A stretch of DNA of 64,000 bases from Taudactylus pleione (taxonomy: Eukaryota > Chordata > Amphibia > Anura > Myobatrachidae). The first letter of the stretch is position 1; every line of letters begins with the position of its first letter. Below the pieces are notes generated by a model, which saw nothing but the letters and a program-made list of their open reading frames with translations, ran no database searches and had not been told where the DNA came from. The stretch is from positions 620,001 through 684,000 of the forward strand of contig JAUIMM010000570.1 of NCBI GenBank assembly GCA_031769625.1, given 5' to 3'. Shown one piece after another: positions 23,909 through 34,251 of the stretch. Made by a program: the position numbers and the translations under genes.

Positions 23909-23940
<32 letters not shown>
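23909..23940. repeat. (AT)n microsatellite
   Basis: A pure AT run follows an A-rich stretch. Confidence 0.95.
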
Positions 23941-23943
<3 letters not shown>

Positions 23944-24333
23944 TATTCTCGCACTTTTAATGAAACAATAACTAGAACTGGCCATTGGTCATTTAAACGA
24001 ACGTGTGCACGCACAGCACATACAGGTCAGGAATTAATTGTGATCACAGAACAAGACTTTTGTTTCTTAGTCCAACAAAGAAGCGAAGCTCCCTCCCACA
24101 CGGGATACCCGGTCCCCCCCCGGCTCCTCTAATTAGATGCTTCTCATCAAAAGGACGACCACCTCACGCAGGGGTCTAGCGGGATTCTGCATTAGCTGGT
24201 CCAGAGAGACAGAGAGGGCACTTCTACAATAGAGACAGCTTTATAACCACAGCACGGCTGCAGTCTAAAAGACTAAGTAACGTGTTGTATAAAAGCATAT
24301 TTTCGGTATTAACACCTCCAAAGAATATTTTTT

Positions 24334-24355
24334 TGTGTGTGTGTGTGTGTGTATA

Positions 24356-24404
<49 letters not shown>

Positions 24405-24458
24405 TACATATATACACATACATATATACACATACATATATACATATACACACACACA
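24334..24458. repeat. (GT)n(AT)n(AC)n compound microsatellite
   Basis: A GT run, an AT run, then CACATACATATA-type sequence, self-complementary as a whole. It abuts the left end of the mariner-type element. Confidence 0.92.
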
Positions 24459-24507
24459 CCCCTCAAAAAAATACAGGGAACACTTACACAACACAATGTA
24501 ACTCCAA

Positions 24508-24813
24508 AGGTGGATACACACAACGATTTTTTGAACGATTATCATTTAACGATAATCGTTTGAAAAAAATCGTTCACTTTGAGTCAAACGATGAACGATT
24601 ATTGTTCATGCGCGTTCACGTTTGTAGTTCAGTCAGGCTTGTCAACTCAACGATTTTCATTAAGTTAATATGCAAAAATATAGTTTGTAGTTCGTAATCG
24701 TTCATTACATTTAAATGAACAACTTTAGTAAACGATTTTAGTTCATTTTTTCAAGGGAGAAAATCGTTTACTAAAATCGTTCATTAACTAAATCGTTGTG
24801 TGTGTATGCAGCT
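24508..24813. mobile_element. MITE with ACACACAACGATTT ends, CAA target duplication
   Basis: The ends AGGTGGATACACACAACG and the inverse of CGTTGTGTGTGTATGCAGCT match. Inner AACGATTATCATTT stems also pair. CAA lies at 24505-24507 and 24814-24816. It is inserted in the mariner-type element. Confidence 0.75.
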
Positions 24814-24853
24814 CAAGTCATTCACACTTCTGTGAAATCAGACTGTCCACTTA

Positions 24854-25252
24854 AGGCCCCCATACATCAGCAATCTGAAAACCACAATTAAACAATTTGA
24901 AGATTTATTGCCTGATCTTAGGATTTCCCAATCGAGCAATCTGCGCCCATACACTACAGATCTTTTTCAGTGATTTGCAGATCGATTGCAGCAAACACAG
25001 ATCTGGCAATCTTGAAAGGCCCATCATTTTGCTAGAAACGGTCTGCAAATCTGCTGATCATGTCCATACACTAGCAATCTACAGCCCCAATCGATCTGTA
25101 AAATCCAACATGTTGGACAATCTGATGAAACAATTCCAATCACATTTTGGTTGCAATCTGCGATCTGTGAAGCCCATACATTTCAGATTTTTATGGTCAG
25201 TCGATTGCAAATTGCACGATTGCTGCAATCCATCTCTGATGTATGGGGGCCT
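24854..25252. mobile_element. MITE, AGGCCCCCATACATCAGC family, copy 2
   Basis: The inverted ends match those of 14460-14618. The flanks are TTA (24851-24853) and TCA (25253-25255), consistent with a mutated TNA duplication of PIF/Harbinger type. It is inserted in the mariner-type element. Confidence 0.78.
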
Positions 25253-25461
25253 TCAGGAAGCAACATTGATTGACAATCAATTTCACATGCTGTTGTGCAA
25301 ATGGACTAGACAACAGGTGGAAATTATAGGCAAATAGCAAGACACCCCCAATAAAGGAGTGGTCCTGCACCACACCACAGACCACTTCTCAGTTCCTATG
25401 CTTTTTGGCTGATGTTTTGGTCACTTTTGAATGCTGGCGGTGCTTTCACTCTAGTGGTAGC

Positions 25462-26376
25462 ATGAGACGGAGTCTACAACCCACACAAGTGGCTCAGATA
25501 GTGCAACTCATCCAGGATGGCACATCAATGGGAGCTGTGGCAAGAAGGTTTGCTGTGTCTGTCAGGGAATGGGTATGAAATACCGCCGGCCGCGTGGCCG
25601 GCAGTTCGATTCCCATCAGCGGCAGCCCGACAGGAGCAGAGTGCGACGCAGCGGAAGCCCGAAAGCGCTGGAAATCCCGATCGTGGAAAGGTAAGTATCC
25701 ACTAACCTAACCTAACCCTCCTTAGTGGTGCCTAACCCTAATCCCCCCTCTAAGTGCCTAACCCTAACCACCCCCTTCCCCGCTACCTAAACCTAAGTCC
25801 CCCGGGGTGGTGCCTAACCCTAAGTCCCCCCCTGGGGGTGCCTAACCCTAACTCTCCCTCCCCCTAGCCTAACCCTAAGTCCCCCCCGGGAGCCCTAAAC
25901 CTAACCCTCCCCCCCGCGGCTGTCCGCTTGCAGCGCCCGGCATCACTACGATCGTGATGCCGGGCGCTGGTCTCCCGGCGTCTACATCTAGACGCCCGGC
26001 ATTTCACCCATGCCGGGCTAAGACAGTCGGGAAGCCGGCTGCCGGTATATAGGCAGTCGGCTTCCCGATTGCTTCCCGTCTGTCAGCGTAGTGTCCAGAG
26101 CATGGAGGCGCTACCAAGAGACAGGCCAGTACATCAGGAGACGTGGAGGAGGCCGTAGAAGGGCAACAACCCAGCAGCAGGACCGCTACCTCCGCCTTTG
26201 TGCAAGGAGGAACAGGAGGAGCACTGCCAGAGCCCTGCAAAATGACCTCCAGCAGGCCACAAATGTGCATGTGTCTGCTCAAACAGTCAGAAACAGACTC
26301 CATGAGGGTGGTATGAGGGCCCGACGTCCACAGGTGGGGGTTGTGCTTACAGCCCAACACCGTAGAGGACGTTTGT
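25462..26376 (+). pseudogene. Mariner-type transposase N-terminal half, split by an insertion
   Basis: The frame starts [20 protein letters not shown], with a helix-turn-helix of the type [14 protein letters not shown]. It is interrupted at 25566-26078 and resumes with [40 protein letters not shown] and a second HTH ending [13 protein letters not shown]. This is the paired-like DNA-binding half of a Tc1/mariner transposase. The DDE catalytic half is absent: after GRL the frame stops and 3' sequence follows. It is non-functional. Confidence 0.75.
25566..26078 (+). mobile_element. Telomere-like-core element, copy 4 (best preserved)
   Basis: It is 513 bp with a perfect 8-bp duplication TCTGTCAG (25558-25565, 26079-26086) that interrupts a transposase frame, so the limits are exact. 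In order: A end GGAATGGGTATGAAATACC; B-box-like GTTCGATTCCC; AGGTAAGTATCC, a perfect match to a strong 5' splice site; a 220-bp core of CCTAACCCTAA and CCCCGGG units; hairpin GCCCGGCATCACTACGATC / GTGATGCCGGGC; hairpin GGCGTCTACATCTAGACGCC; hairpin GGGAAGCCGGCTGCCGG...; B end. It is non-coding. An 8-bp duplication fits hAT, P or Merlin types, but the GG ends do not favour hAT. Confidence 0.85.
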
Positions 26377-26681
26377 AGGGAGGTCATACAGGCACGTGGA
26401 GGCCACACACACTACTGAGCCTCAGTTTGACTTGTTTTAAGGACATTACATCAAAGTTGGAGCAGCCTGTAGTGTGTATTTCCACTTTAATTTTGAGTGT
26501 GGCTCCAAAACCAGACCTCCATGGGTTAATAAATCTGATTTCCAATCATAATTTTTATGTGATTTTGGTGTCAGCACATTCAACTATGTATTTAATAAGA
26601 ATATTTCATTCATTCAGATCTAGGATTTGTTATTTTAGTCTTCCCTTTATTTTTTTGAGCAGTGTATATCTCATCACAGTA

Positions 26682-28226
26682 ATGTGCAAATGTTTTAGGC
26701 AGGTGTGGAAAAAATGCTGCAATGTAAGAATGCTTTAAAAAAAAAAAAATGGAAGTGTTCTGTGTTTTTATCAATTAACAAAATGCAAAGTGAATGAACA
26801 GAAATCTAAATCAAATCAATATTTGTTGTGGCCACCCTTTGCCTTCAAAATAGCATTGATTCTTCTAGGTACACTTGCACAGTTTTTGAAGGAACTCGGT
26901 AGGGAGGTTGTTCCAAACACATCTTTGAGAACTAACCACAGATAATCTGTGAATGTAGGCTTGCTCAGATCCTTGGCTCTTCATGTTATCCCAGACAGAC
27001 TCGATGTTGAGATCAGGGCTCTGTGGGGGCCATATTATCATTTCCAGGACTCCTTGCTCTTCTTAATGACATTGGCTGTAAGTTTGGGGTAGTTGTCCTG
27101 CTGCATAAGAAATTTGGAGCCAATCAGACTCCTCCCTGATGGTATTGCATGATGGATAAGTACCTGCCTGTATTTCTCAGCATTAAGGACACCATTAATC
27201 CTGACCACATCCCCAACTCCATTTGCTGAATTGCAGCCCCAAACTTGCAAGAAACCTCCACCATGCTTCACTGTTGCCTGCAGATAGATACTCATTATTG
27301 TACCACTTTCCAGCCCTTCGGCAATCAAACTGCCTTCTGTTACAGCCAAATATTTCACATTTGACTCATCAGTCCAGAGCACCTGTTGCCATTTTTCTGC
27401 ACCCCAGTTCCTGCGTTTTCATGCATAGTTGAGTCGCTTGGCCTTGTTTCCACGTCCAAGGTATGGCTCTTTGGCCGCAATTCTTCCATGAAGACCACTT
27501 CTGGCCAGACATCTCCAAACAGTAGATGGGTGTACCTGGGTCCCAATGGTTTCTGCCAGTTCTGAGCTTATGGCACTGCTGCACATCTTCCAATATCGAA
27601 GGGAAGTAAGTATGATGTGTCTTTCATCTGATGCACTAAGTGTCCTTGGCCGACCACTGCGTCTAGAGTCCTCAACGTTGCCCATTTCTTTGTACTTCTT
27701 TAAAAGAGCTTGAACAGCACATCTTGAAACCACAGTCTGCTTTGAAATCTTTGCCTGGGAGAGACTTCGCTAATGCAGTAAAAACTACCTTGTATCTTGT
27801 TGCTGTGCGAAGACTTGCCATGGCGTATGACCTGTGACATGGAACAGTCTTCCACAACTTCACCTTGAGTTTGGCTGCTCCTCACCCAGTTTTAAGCCTC
27901 CTACACAGCTGTTTCGGTTTCAGTTAAGGACTGTTTCAACCTAAATATGAAAATGATGATCATTATCACCTGTTTGGTATGACTGGTTAATCATACACCC
28001 GACTATAATCCTACAAAATCCCTGACTTTGTGCAAGTGTACCTAGAAGAATTGATGCTGTTTTGAAGGCAAAGGGTGGTCACACCAAATATTGATTTGAT
28101 TTAGATTTCTTTTCTGTTCATTCACTGTGCATTTTGTTAAGTGATAGTTTATTTTTAACACTTCTATGTTTGAAAACATTCTCATTCTGCAGCATTTTTC
28201 CACACCTGCCTAAAACTTTTGCACAG
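26682..28226 (-). mobile_element. Tc1-like transposon, about full length
   Basis: Inverted ends (ATGTGCAAATGTTTTAGGCA and the inverse of TGCCTAAAACTTTTGCACAG) are flanked by TA at 26680-26681 and 28227-28228, the standard Tc1 target. The length of 1545 bp is typical. It stands 16 bp from the end of the mariner-type element at 24460-26664. Confidence 0.9.
26840..27850 (-). pseudogene. Tc1-like transposase pseudogene
   Basis: Several frames together give a DD34E transposase: an HTH region (VSRCAVQALLKKYKEMG, SGRPRTLSASDERHI, STVWRCLARSGLHGR), the first Asp in VLWTDESNVK, HGGGFLQVWGC, the second Asp in KFLMQQDNYPK, and WPPQSPDLN containing the third region after a frameshift near 27040. At least three frameshifts and a stop disable it. 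It would have bound the element ends and cut at TA. Confidence 0.85.
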
Positions 28227-28228
28227 TA

Positions 28229-28600
28229 GTGTGCGTGTGAGTGTGTGTTAGTTATTTTTTATAATTATTTTTTTTATTTATTTATTTTACATAGTCTATG
28301 GAATTTCATTGCCATTTTAAAATGTATTAACCATCAGGGTTTGGAGTAGCAAACCGGGTAACCTGCAGGTGTGCGGGGCAGAGGTAGCAGCAGGGGTGCA
28401 GAGCAGTGGCAGCAGCAAACCAGTGCACAGGGGCATCAGCGGGCGACAGAGGGGGTCACTGGCGTTGGGCATGCATCTGAGAAAAATAAAATCAATAAGA
28501 CCCATATGCATGGATGTATCAGTGAGATCCATCCATTCATCGGTGTTAAAAATGTAATATGTGTAAAATAAAACAAACAAGTATTTAAAGCAGTGATTTT
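28229..28600. other. Unassigned sequence with GT and TTTAT runs
   Basis: GTGTGTGAGTGTGTG and T-rich runs, then a GGCAGCAG-type stretch. No gene recognised. Confidence 0.4.
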
Positions 28601-29059
28601 TATTTAAGGAGCAAAGCAACTCAGTTTATTTGGCCCCCTTAAGGCTCATTAATGGACCGACCTCATTAATGCTCTTGTGATTGAATTCCGGCAGCCATGT
28701 TAAGAAAGCGGATGTAAGCCTTCCCAAAACTGCAGGGGGCTATTATGGCAGTAAGGGACCAGCTCAATTTTAATGTCCTCTGGCCCCTGACCTAAGCCAT
28801 GTGGCTACAATGGCCACCATGGCAGAAAAAAGTTAATCTTCCAGTACTGGGATGCCATCAATGATAAGTTGGAGCTATGCGCCTAATGTGGACTGAATAT
28901 GTAGTCAAAATGTTGGGCACAGTTTTTTTAATTTTGACATGTTATATTTAATAGGTGGTTACGCCATTCCGGAATAGTTCATGTCTAGCACCGAAAGAAA
29001 GCGCCAAATCTTGCGTCAGTATAGAAATACATTGAACTAGTGGCAGATTTTACACCCTA

Positions 29060-29240
29060 TACATAGATGCCTACTCTCCCGAAGCTCACGGTTTTTCGGG
29101 TAAACCCCCCCACAACCCCAGTAGAGTAGGCATTTCTCCTGTATTCTGCCTACTTCTTAGTGAACTGGGCAGAATGGAGAGAATTTCCGCGGCGATCGCA
29201 GCCCCCCGTGTAGGGGGTGGGGCTTAATGACTAAAAACAG
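29060..29240. repeat. Repeat shared with 63320-63420
   Basis: TTCTGCCTACTTCTTAGTGAACTGGGCAGAATGGAG resembles the reverse of CTCCATTCTGCCCACTTCACTAGG at the end of the window. The family is not named. Confidence 0.35.
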
Positions 29241-29523
29241 TCAGACCCCGCCGCAACCCACCTGCTTCTCCTCCCTGGGAGGAAAAAAATTAAATAAAAA
29301 AGTAGGCAAGTATGACCCTCTCTCTCTCCACAGGCCTCGACTGAAACATTGGGAAATACTGATGTCAGTTCCAGAGTTGAATACATACTTTCACCCCCCA
29401 AGTCCTCTCAGCATCTTGTGCCTATTCTCAACAACCACGGGCTCACAGTGAATTTGAAAATAATGATAACGGACTGTTTAGCCTGGATTTCATGATAAAA
29501 AAAAAAATATATATCATAAAAAC

Positions 29524-29863
29524 TTATACCACTTTCAGACAGAAAAATGACAAAAACTCTGCTTTTACCCGGCATTTGGGTGCCTGGTCGTTTTGCTGGT
29601 CCCGGCCTGAACCACCGTTCAGACAGAAGAGCAAATTACCTGGTCAAACATTTCTACCCAGTAATTTGATGAATAACACGGGTATTTCTTCTGTCTGAAA
29701 GGTTCAACCCATGTCGAAATTCCTGGGTCTCAAACCCTGGTAAATTCCTGGGTCGAAGGCCCGTGAATTTCGACCCAGGTTAACCTTTTCAAACAGAAAA
29801 AGGACCCGAATTGATCAAATGTTTGACCCGGTAATTTCGTTTTCTGTCTGAAAGGGGTATAAG
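29524..29863. mobile_element. MITE with TTATACCACTTTCAGACAG ends
   Basis: The left TTATACCACTTTCAGACAGA and right TCTGTCTGAAAGGGGTATAA are inverted. The interior has several CCCGG/CCGGG stems. Relatives are at 36053-36418 and inside 32249-32643. Confidence 0.75.
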
Positions 29864-29904
29864 AGAAGTTAAAGGGAACAGTTAAAGTGAAGGCATGACC
29901 TGAA

Positions 29905-30092
29905 AGAGCATCTTATAAACTAACCACAGATCTTCTGTGGATGTAGGCTTGCTCAAATCCTTCTGTCTCTTCATGTTATCCCAGACAGACTCTATAATGT
30001 TGAGATCAGGGCTCTGTGGGGGTCAGATCATCACTTCCAGGACTCCTTGTTCTTTTTTACACTGAAGATGGTTCTTAATGACATTGGATGTA
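29905..30092 (-). pseudogene. Tc1-like transposase fragment
   Basis: This is a diverged copy of about 26940-27085 (CTAACCACAGATCTTCTGTGG, CATGTTATCCCAGACAGACT, GTTGAGATCAGGGCTCTGTG). On the minus strand it holds the third catalytic region (SPDLN type) of the same Tc1 family. It is an isolated remnant with no visible element ends. Confidence 0.75.
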
Positions 30093-30801
30093 TGTCACTA
30101 TTGCAAGGGGACTCCATGCCACATGAGCTTCCCCCTGCTATAGTGCCTACCTGCCTAATCACCCAGAATTGCCGAGGGGTTACCGAATCTCGGGTACTCC
30201 TCCCGGCACCCCAGAAGAGCCTTTTAGTCTTTCGGTCCTGCAACGCATCCACTCAGTGCTGCCCACTTCCCGAGTAAAGTGGGCAGCCTATCACAGGATT
30301 CAAACTGAACCTCATCATAGCCCACCCCCGCATTACAATGCCAACAATCTCTGTATTGTAAAGCAAGGAGGGAGCCACATGATCGCACTTTCACACGCCC
30401 ACGCTCCCCACTGTCCCTTCCAGGAGGGGGAAGCCAGAAAGTAAGCATGTTATAGTGCCCTGCCAGTCAGTGGAGATTTGGGGCTCAAAACCTACCACTT
30501 AATAAATCTGGTGGTTTCCATCCTTTTAATAGGAAAAATCAGGGTGGCGATTTCTTGACTACAGTGGTGTTTCTCTGTGTTTCTGCCACAGTCTTGATAT
30601 TATTAAGTCTGTAGGACACAATCCTACTGGGAAAACATTGCAATCACAACGGGATTTCAGACTAGACATTTAGTAAATCGCCCCCCCCCCCAATGTGTCC
30701 TAAAACCAAGCACGTATTCCACACCTGGCCAGTAGGGTACTCTTCCATTTTCATGTATGGAAATTGTTTACATGGATGGCTAACTTAAGAACCCAGACTA
30801 A

Positions 30802-31115
30802 AGGAGCCTATCCATTACACGACTTTTGGAACGATGCGACCAAAACCAGGAGGTTTTGGTCGCATTGTTCACAAAGTCGTGTAATGGATAGTCGGCAAGG
30901 ACCAGCGATGCGCATGCACGCTGGGTCCTTGCCAACCCAGACTATTTACGGAACATGCTGGTCAACCCGACGATGCTAGTCAGATTCCCCATGTTCCGCG
31001 ATAGGAGGTCAGGATCCTGCACTGAAAGACGTTCAGTGCGGGCACCGCACCCGGCGACCTGAAGGACTGTACGCTAGACGTTCAGTTTTTCAGGTCGCCT
31101 AATGGATAGGCCCCA
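30802..31115. mobile_element. MITE with AGCCTATCCATTACACGAC ends
   Basis: The left AGGAGCCTATCCATTAC and the inverse of AATGGATAGGCCCC match. An inner hairpin ACACGACTTTTGGAACGATG...CAAAGTCGTGTAATGGATA is near perfect. The flanks TAA and TTA are compatible with PIF/Harbinger-type targets. Confidence 0.72.
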
Positions 31116-31778
31116 TTACTGTAACCTGGCCCAGTAGAAGACTCTCTGTTCCTGGAGCCTGGTTTGTGCCACAGCCTGCTCCCTTCCTCTGTATGGAGCT
31201 CTATTGAGGTGACTGGACACATGGAGACCCCCGAATCCCAGCTTTGAATAACAGGGTGCGGTCAGGTCACATATAGAGGGCAGATGTCCGAAAGATATCA
31301 GCTTTAATTTAGCCTCAGAACATTATGGCAGATTTACACATGTATAGGAAGACATGTGTAATTACATTTTTTTTATTTTAAGGCAGAACATTTCACTTCT
31401 ATAAATGATCAATAGGATATATACAAAACACACACGTACAGAGTATAAATTTCCTTTAACAGTGCAGACCCCCTGTATTAGCGGTTGGCAGTAAACAGAC
31501 TTCGTAGCAGGGGTCCTACATTTCTTTCCTGTGAACGTTTTCTATTTACCGCATCTCATGAATGGATCAGTGTTACAAGCAGACCCAAAAAGTTTCCCTG
31601 CACTCACCCCGATCAGGTGGTGCAGGTCCCCAGCCACAGAGGGCACATCAATGGTGAAAAGCTGAGGCGTAAAGTCAGTTAACCCGTATGTGTCCTACAA
31701 AGAAACAATACCAATCCTTGTTTTTAAGACACTAGCAAGACCTATACAATAGGGATCACTAATCCCTATGCAGTACTT

Positions 31779-32123
31779 TATTATTTTTTATTTATTACCA
31801 GTTATTTGTATAGCGCACACATATTCCGCAGCACTTTACAGAGAATATTTGGCCATTCACATCAGTCCCTGCCCCAGTGGAGCTTACCTTCTATGTTCCC
31901 TACCACATGTACACGCACATACACACTAGGGTTAATTTTTGTTTTTGGAGCCAATTAACCTACCAGTATATTTTTGGAGTGTGGGAGGAAACTGGAGAAC
32001 CCGGGGGAAACCCACGCAAGCACAGGGAGAATATACAAACTCCACACAGTAAGGACCGTAGTGGGAATTGAACCCACGACCTCAGTGCTGTGGGCAGTAA
32101 TGCTACCATTACACCATCTGTGC
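31779..32123 (-). mobile_element. tRNA-derived SINE, near full length
   Basis: On the minus strand the head (32123 down to about 32052) is tRNA-like: GCACAGATGGTGTAATGGTA (A box) and GGTTCAATTCC (B box) at normal spacing. A body with TTCTCCCTGTGCTTGCGTGG and TTTCCTCCCACACTCCAAA follows, then AGTGCTGCGGAATATG and a tail of ATAA-type repeats near 31782-31798. Transcription would be by RNA polymerase III and movement by a partner LINE. The tRNA part is too diverged to be a working tRNA gene. Confidence 0.88.
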
Positions 32124-32248
32124 TTTGTTAACACATCGCACACTTTGACAAGATATACTTTTGGCGGCCATTTGCACTTTCCTCTTAACACATAAAATGG
32201 GCTCTGGTTTCTGTGCAACGGAGGTTCATGAACATTAGATACTCCAGA

Positions 32249-32643
32249 GCAGGGTTTCCCGCGCTCGGTCCTCAAGGCACCTCAACAGTCCAGGTTTTAT
32301 GGCTATCCATGCTTGTGCCGAGATGGAATAATCAACCTGACTGAGGTACTAATTAATACCCCTATCATACATAGCTTAAATACCCGTGTTGTTGCGGGGC
32401 ACGAGCACCAACCAGGGTCTAGACTACGTGCACAAGGGATCGACCCTGGTCGAAGTCCCGAGCCAACGACCCTGCTCTGTACCAGCGTCGGGGGACTGAG
32501 AACCGGGAAACTCATGGGTTGATAAATCAGTGTATTTTCCGGGTCGTCGGTCTGAAAGAGGCACAAGTCACACGTGCTGAAGCATGGATATCCTTGAAAC
32601 CTTGACTGTTAGGGTGCCATGAGGGCAGAGTTTGTGAACTGCG
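32249..32643. mobile_element. Foldback MITE (CAGGGTTTCCC / ATATCCATGCTT family), interrupted
   Basis: The arms share GCAGGGTTTCC..., CCATGCTTGTGCCGAG and the inverted CATGGATATCC...GAACTGC. It matches the intact 169-bp copy at 53995-54163. The middle contains a further insertion at about 32354-32569. Confidence 0.65.
32354..32569. mobile_element. Insertion within the foldback MITE
   Basis: Compared with 53995-54163, the sequence between ACTAATTA and AGTCACACGTGCT is extra. Its ends (AATACCCCTATCATAC; inverse of TCTGAAAGAGGCACA) resemble the TTATACC...CAGAC family, and the interior has CCAGGGTCTAGAC / GACCCTGGTCG stems. Confidence 0.5.
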
Positions 32644-32870
32644 GTTGAGTTTAATTACGACTAGATATATCCAATGGCTTCAGTCCCCTATAGTCGGGAG
32701 AGCGCCTGGATCCAGTATGACTGAAATTGTTCCCTCTACAGTGCCTGTAATCTTAAGGCATGTTTGAACATTAATCATCACAAATTATTATGACCCATAT
32801 AGCAAGGCTGAACAGCAAATAAAGCATATACATTAAATATGCCCAGAAAACGTTAATTACGTTATTTATA

Positions 32871-33009
32871 GGGATGTGCAGGCTCGGTTCTACTCGGTTC
32901 CGTTCGTTTTTTTTTTACCGAATCTTATTGGCTATCCAAAACTCGTGACAGCTGAAACCCAATAAGATTCGGGAAAAAAAACGAACGGAACCGAGCCTGC
33001 ACATCCCTA
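32871..33009. mobile_element. Near-perfect hairpin MITE with 10-bp duplication
   Basis: GGGATGTGCAGGCTCGGTTC is inverted as GAACCGAGCC-type sequence ending CACATCCCTA, with arms of about 55 bp. GTTATTTATA flanks both sides (32861-32870, 33010-33019). A duplication of 9-11 bp is typical of Mutator-like elements. Confidence 0.8.
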
Positions 33010-33939
33010 GTTATTTATATACAAAGATTTCACCCATCCCGGCAAACTTAAATTCCTGTATAACCCAATTATCGCCCCTCTACACAGTTCACACAGAACT
33101 TGCATGTGTTCTCTACTTAAACTCAAAACGGCCCTCTGACCCCAGACAAACATTGCTGTAAGACTATCATATAGTCTGCCAAGCCATTCTAAAGGTGGGT
33201 GTGCTATATGCAATAGGGCGTTCGTACAGACAACGAAAGACAAATCGATAAGAGCATCTGTACAGACGATATGTCTGAACTACGTCATTGACAGACATAT
33301 CATGTCGACCCAGTAGCACAGCGGATGCCAATATACAGAGCGTTACATTTGCCTGTGTGTACGGGTGACCCGCCAACCATCAACACAGACATCACAGCTG
33401 GGCAGTCAAACTTAAACGCCTGCTCAGTTGTGATGTCGGGCCAGCAGTTGTGAGGCGAGGTCGGGCCAGGCATACAGAGCGGCTGATAGGCAAGTGTGTA
33501 TAGCTTACCAAATCGGTCTCTCAGTCGCTGGGTCAGCCAAGTGTGTACTCCGCATTACCATTATGCAATATGTAGGACTTCACCTCACGTACTAAACTAG
33601 CATTATCCTATATGCTGTAATTTTTCAAGCAGGGCCCTCTTACATCGTGCGCATGTTAATACCCAGTATTGTTTTATTACGGTTTTGTTCCCAATTCTAA
33701 TGCAAAACAATATGCTGGCCCTACGTAAGTTAAATGCTTAACTGTTAGATAATAGGAAAATAAATATTAAAGCACAAAGAACAGAATTGAGTTTAAGTGC
33801 AATCACTGACCAGGTTCGCAGGTGGGGGGTAGGTACTAATTAGTGGGCCTGGTGGCATGCACAGCTGCATAGTACTTTACATTGATTTTTTGGGGAGGGA
33901 GTGTGGCCACGCCTCTCTGATTAAGCCACGCTACCCTTA

Positions 33940-34247
33940 AGCTGGCCACACACTAGACCAACTTACATCCAACTTGTTGATTGGTTGGAATGAAAATCTG
34001 GTAAGGAATGAAAGCAAATGACAATCAGCAATTTGCCCCAAATGCCGGGAAATGGACAAAAACTGTTAGACAAATTTTGTTAATTGTTTGATCTAAACAA
34101 TTTGCTCAAACGACCATTTTCATCTGTTTTCTGGGATTTAGGAGCAAATTACTGATCATCATTTACTCCCATATGTTACCAGATTTTTATTCCAACAAAT
34201 CAACAAGTTGGCTGGTTGGATGTAAGTTGGTCTAGTGTGTGGCCAGC
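33940..34247. mobile_element. MITE with AGCTGGCCACACACTAG ends and TTA duplication
   Basis: The inverted arms of about 70 bp (AGCTGGCCACACACTAGACC...AACTTGTTGATTGG) are nearly identical. TTA flanks both ends (33937-33939, 34248-34250), a PIF/Harbinger-type target. Confidence 0.82.
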
Positions 34248-34251
34248 TTAA

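Larger units (their letters stand above)
24460..26664 (+). mobile_element. Tc1/mariner-type element, truncated, with three nested insertions
   Basis: The left end CCTCAAAAAAATACAGGGAACACTT and the right end (reverse complement of TCTTCCCTTTATTTTTTTGAGC) form short inverted repeats of about 25 bp. Removing the insertions at 24508-24813, 24854-25252 and 25566-26078, each with its flanking duplication, leaves an ordered remnant of a transposon with the transposase start at about 25462. The element lacks the catalytic part of the transposase, so it is internally deleted. The family is widespread in fish and amphibians to my knowledge. Confidence 0.78.

Noticed and set aside
32052..32123. Possible tRNA gene
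   Set aside because: The stems are imperfect, it is joined to a SINE body and tail, and it is one of a repeat family.
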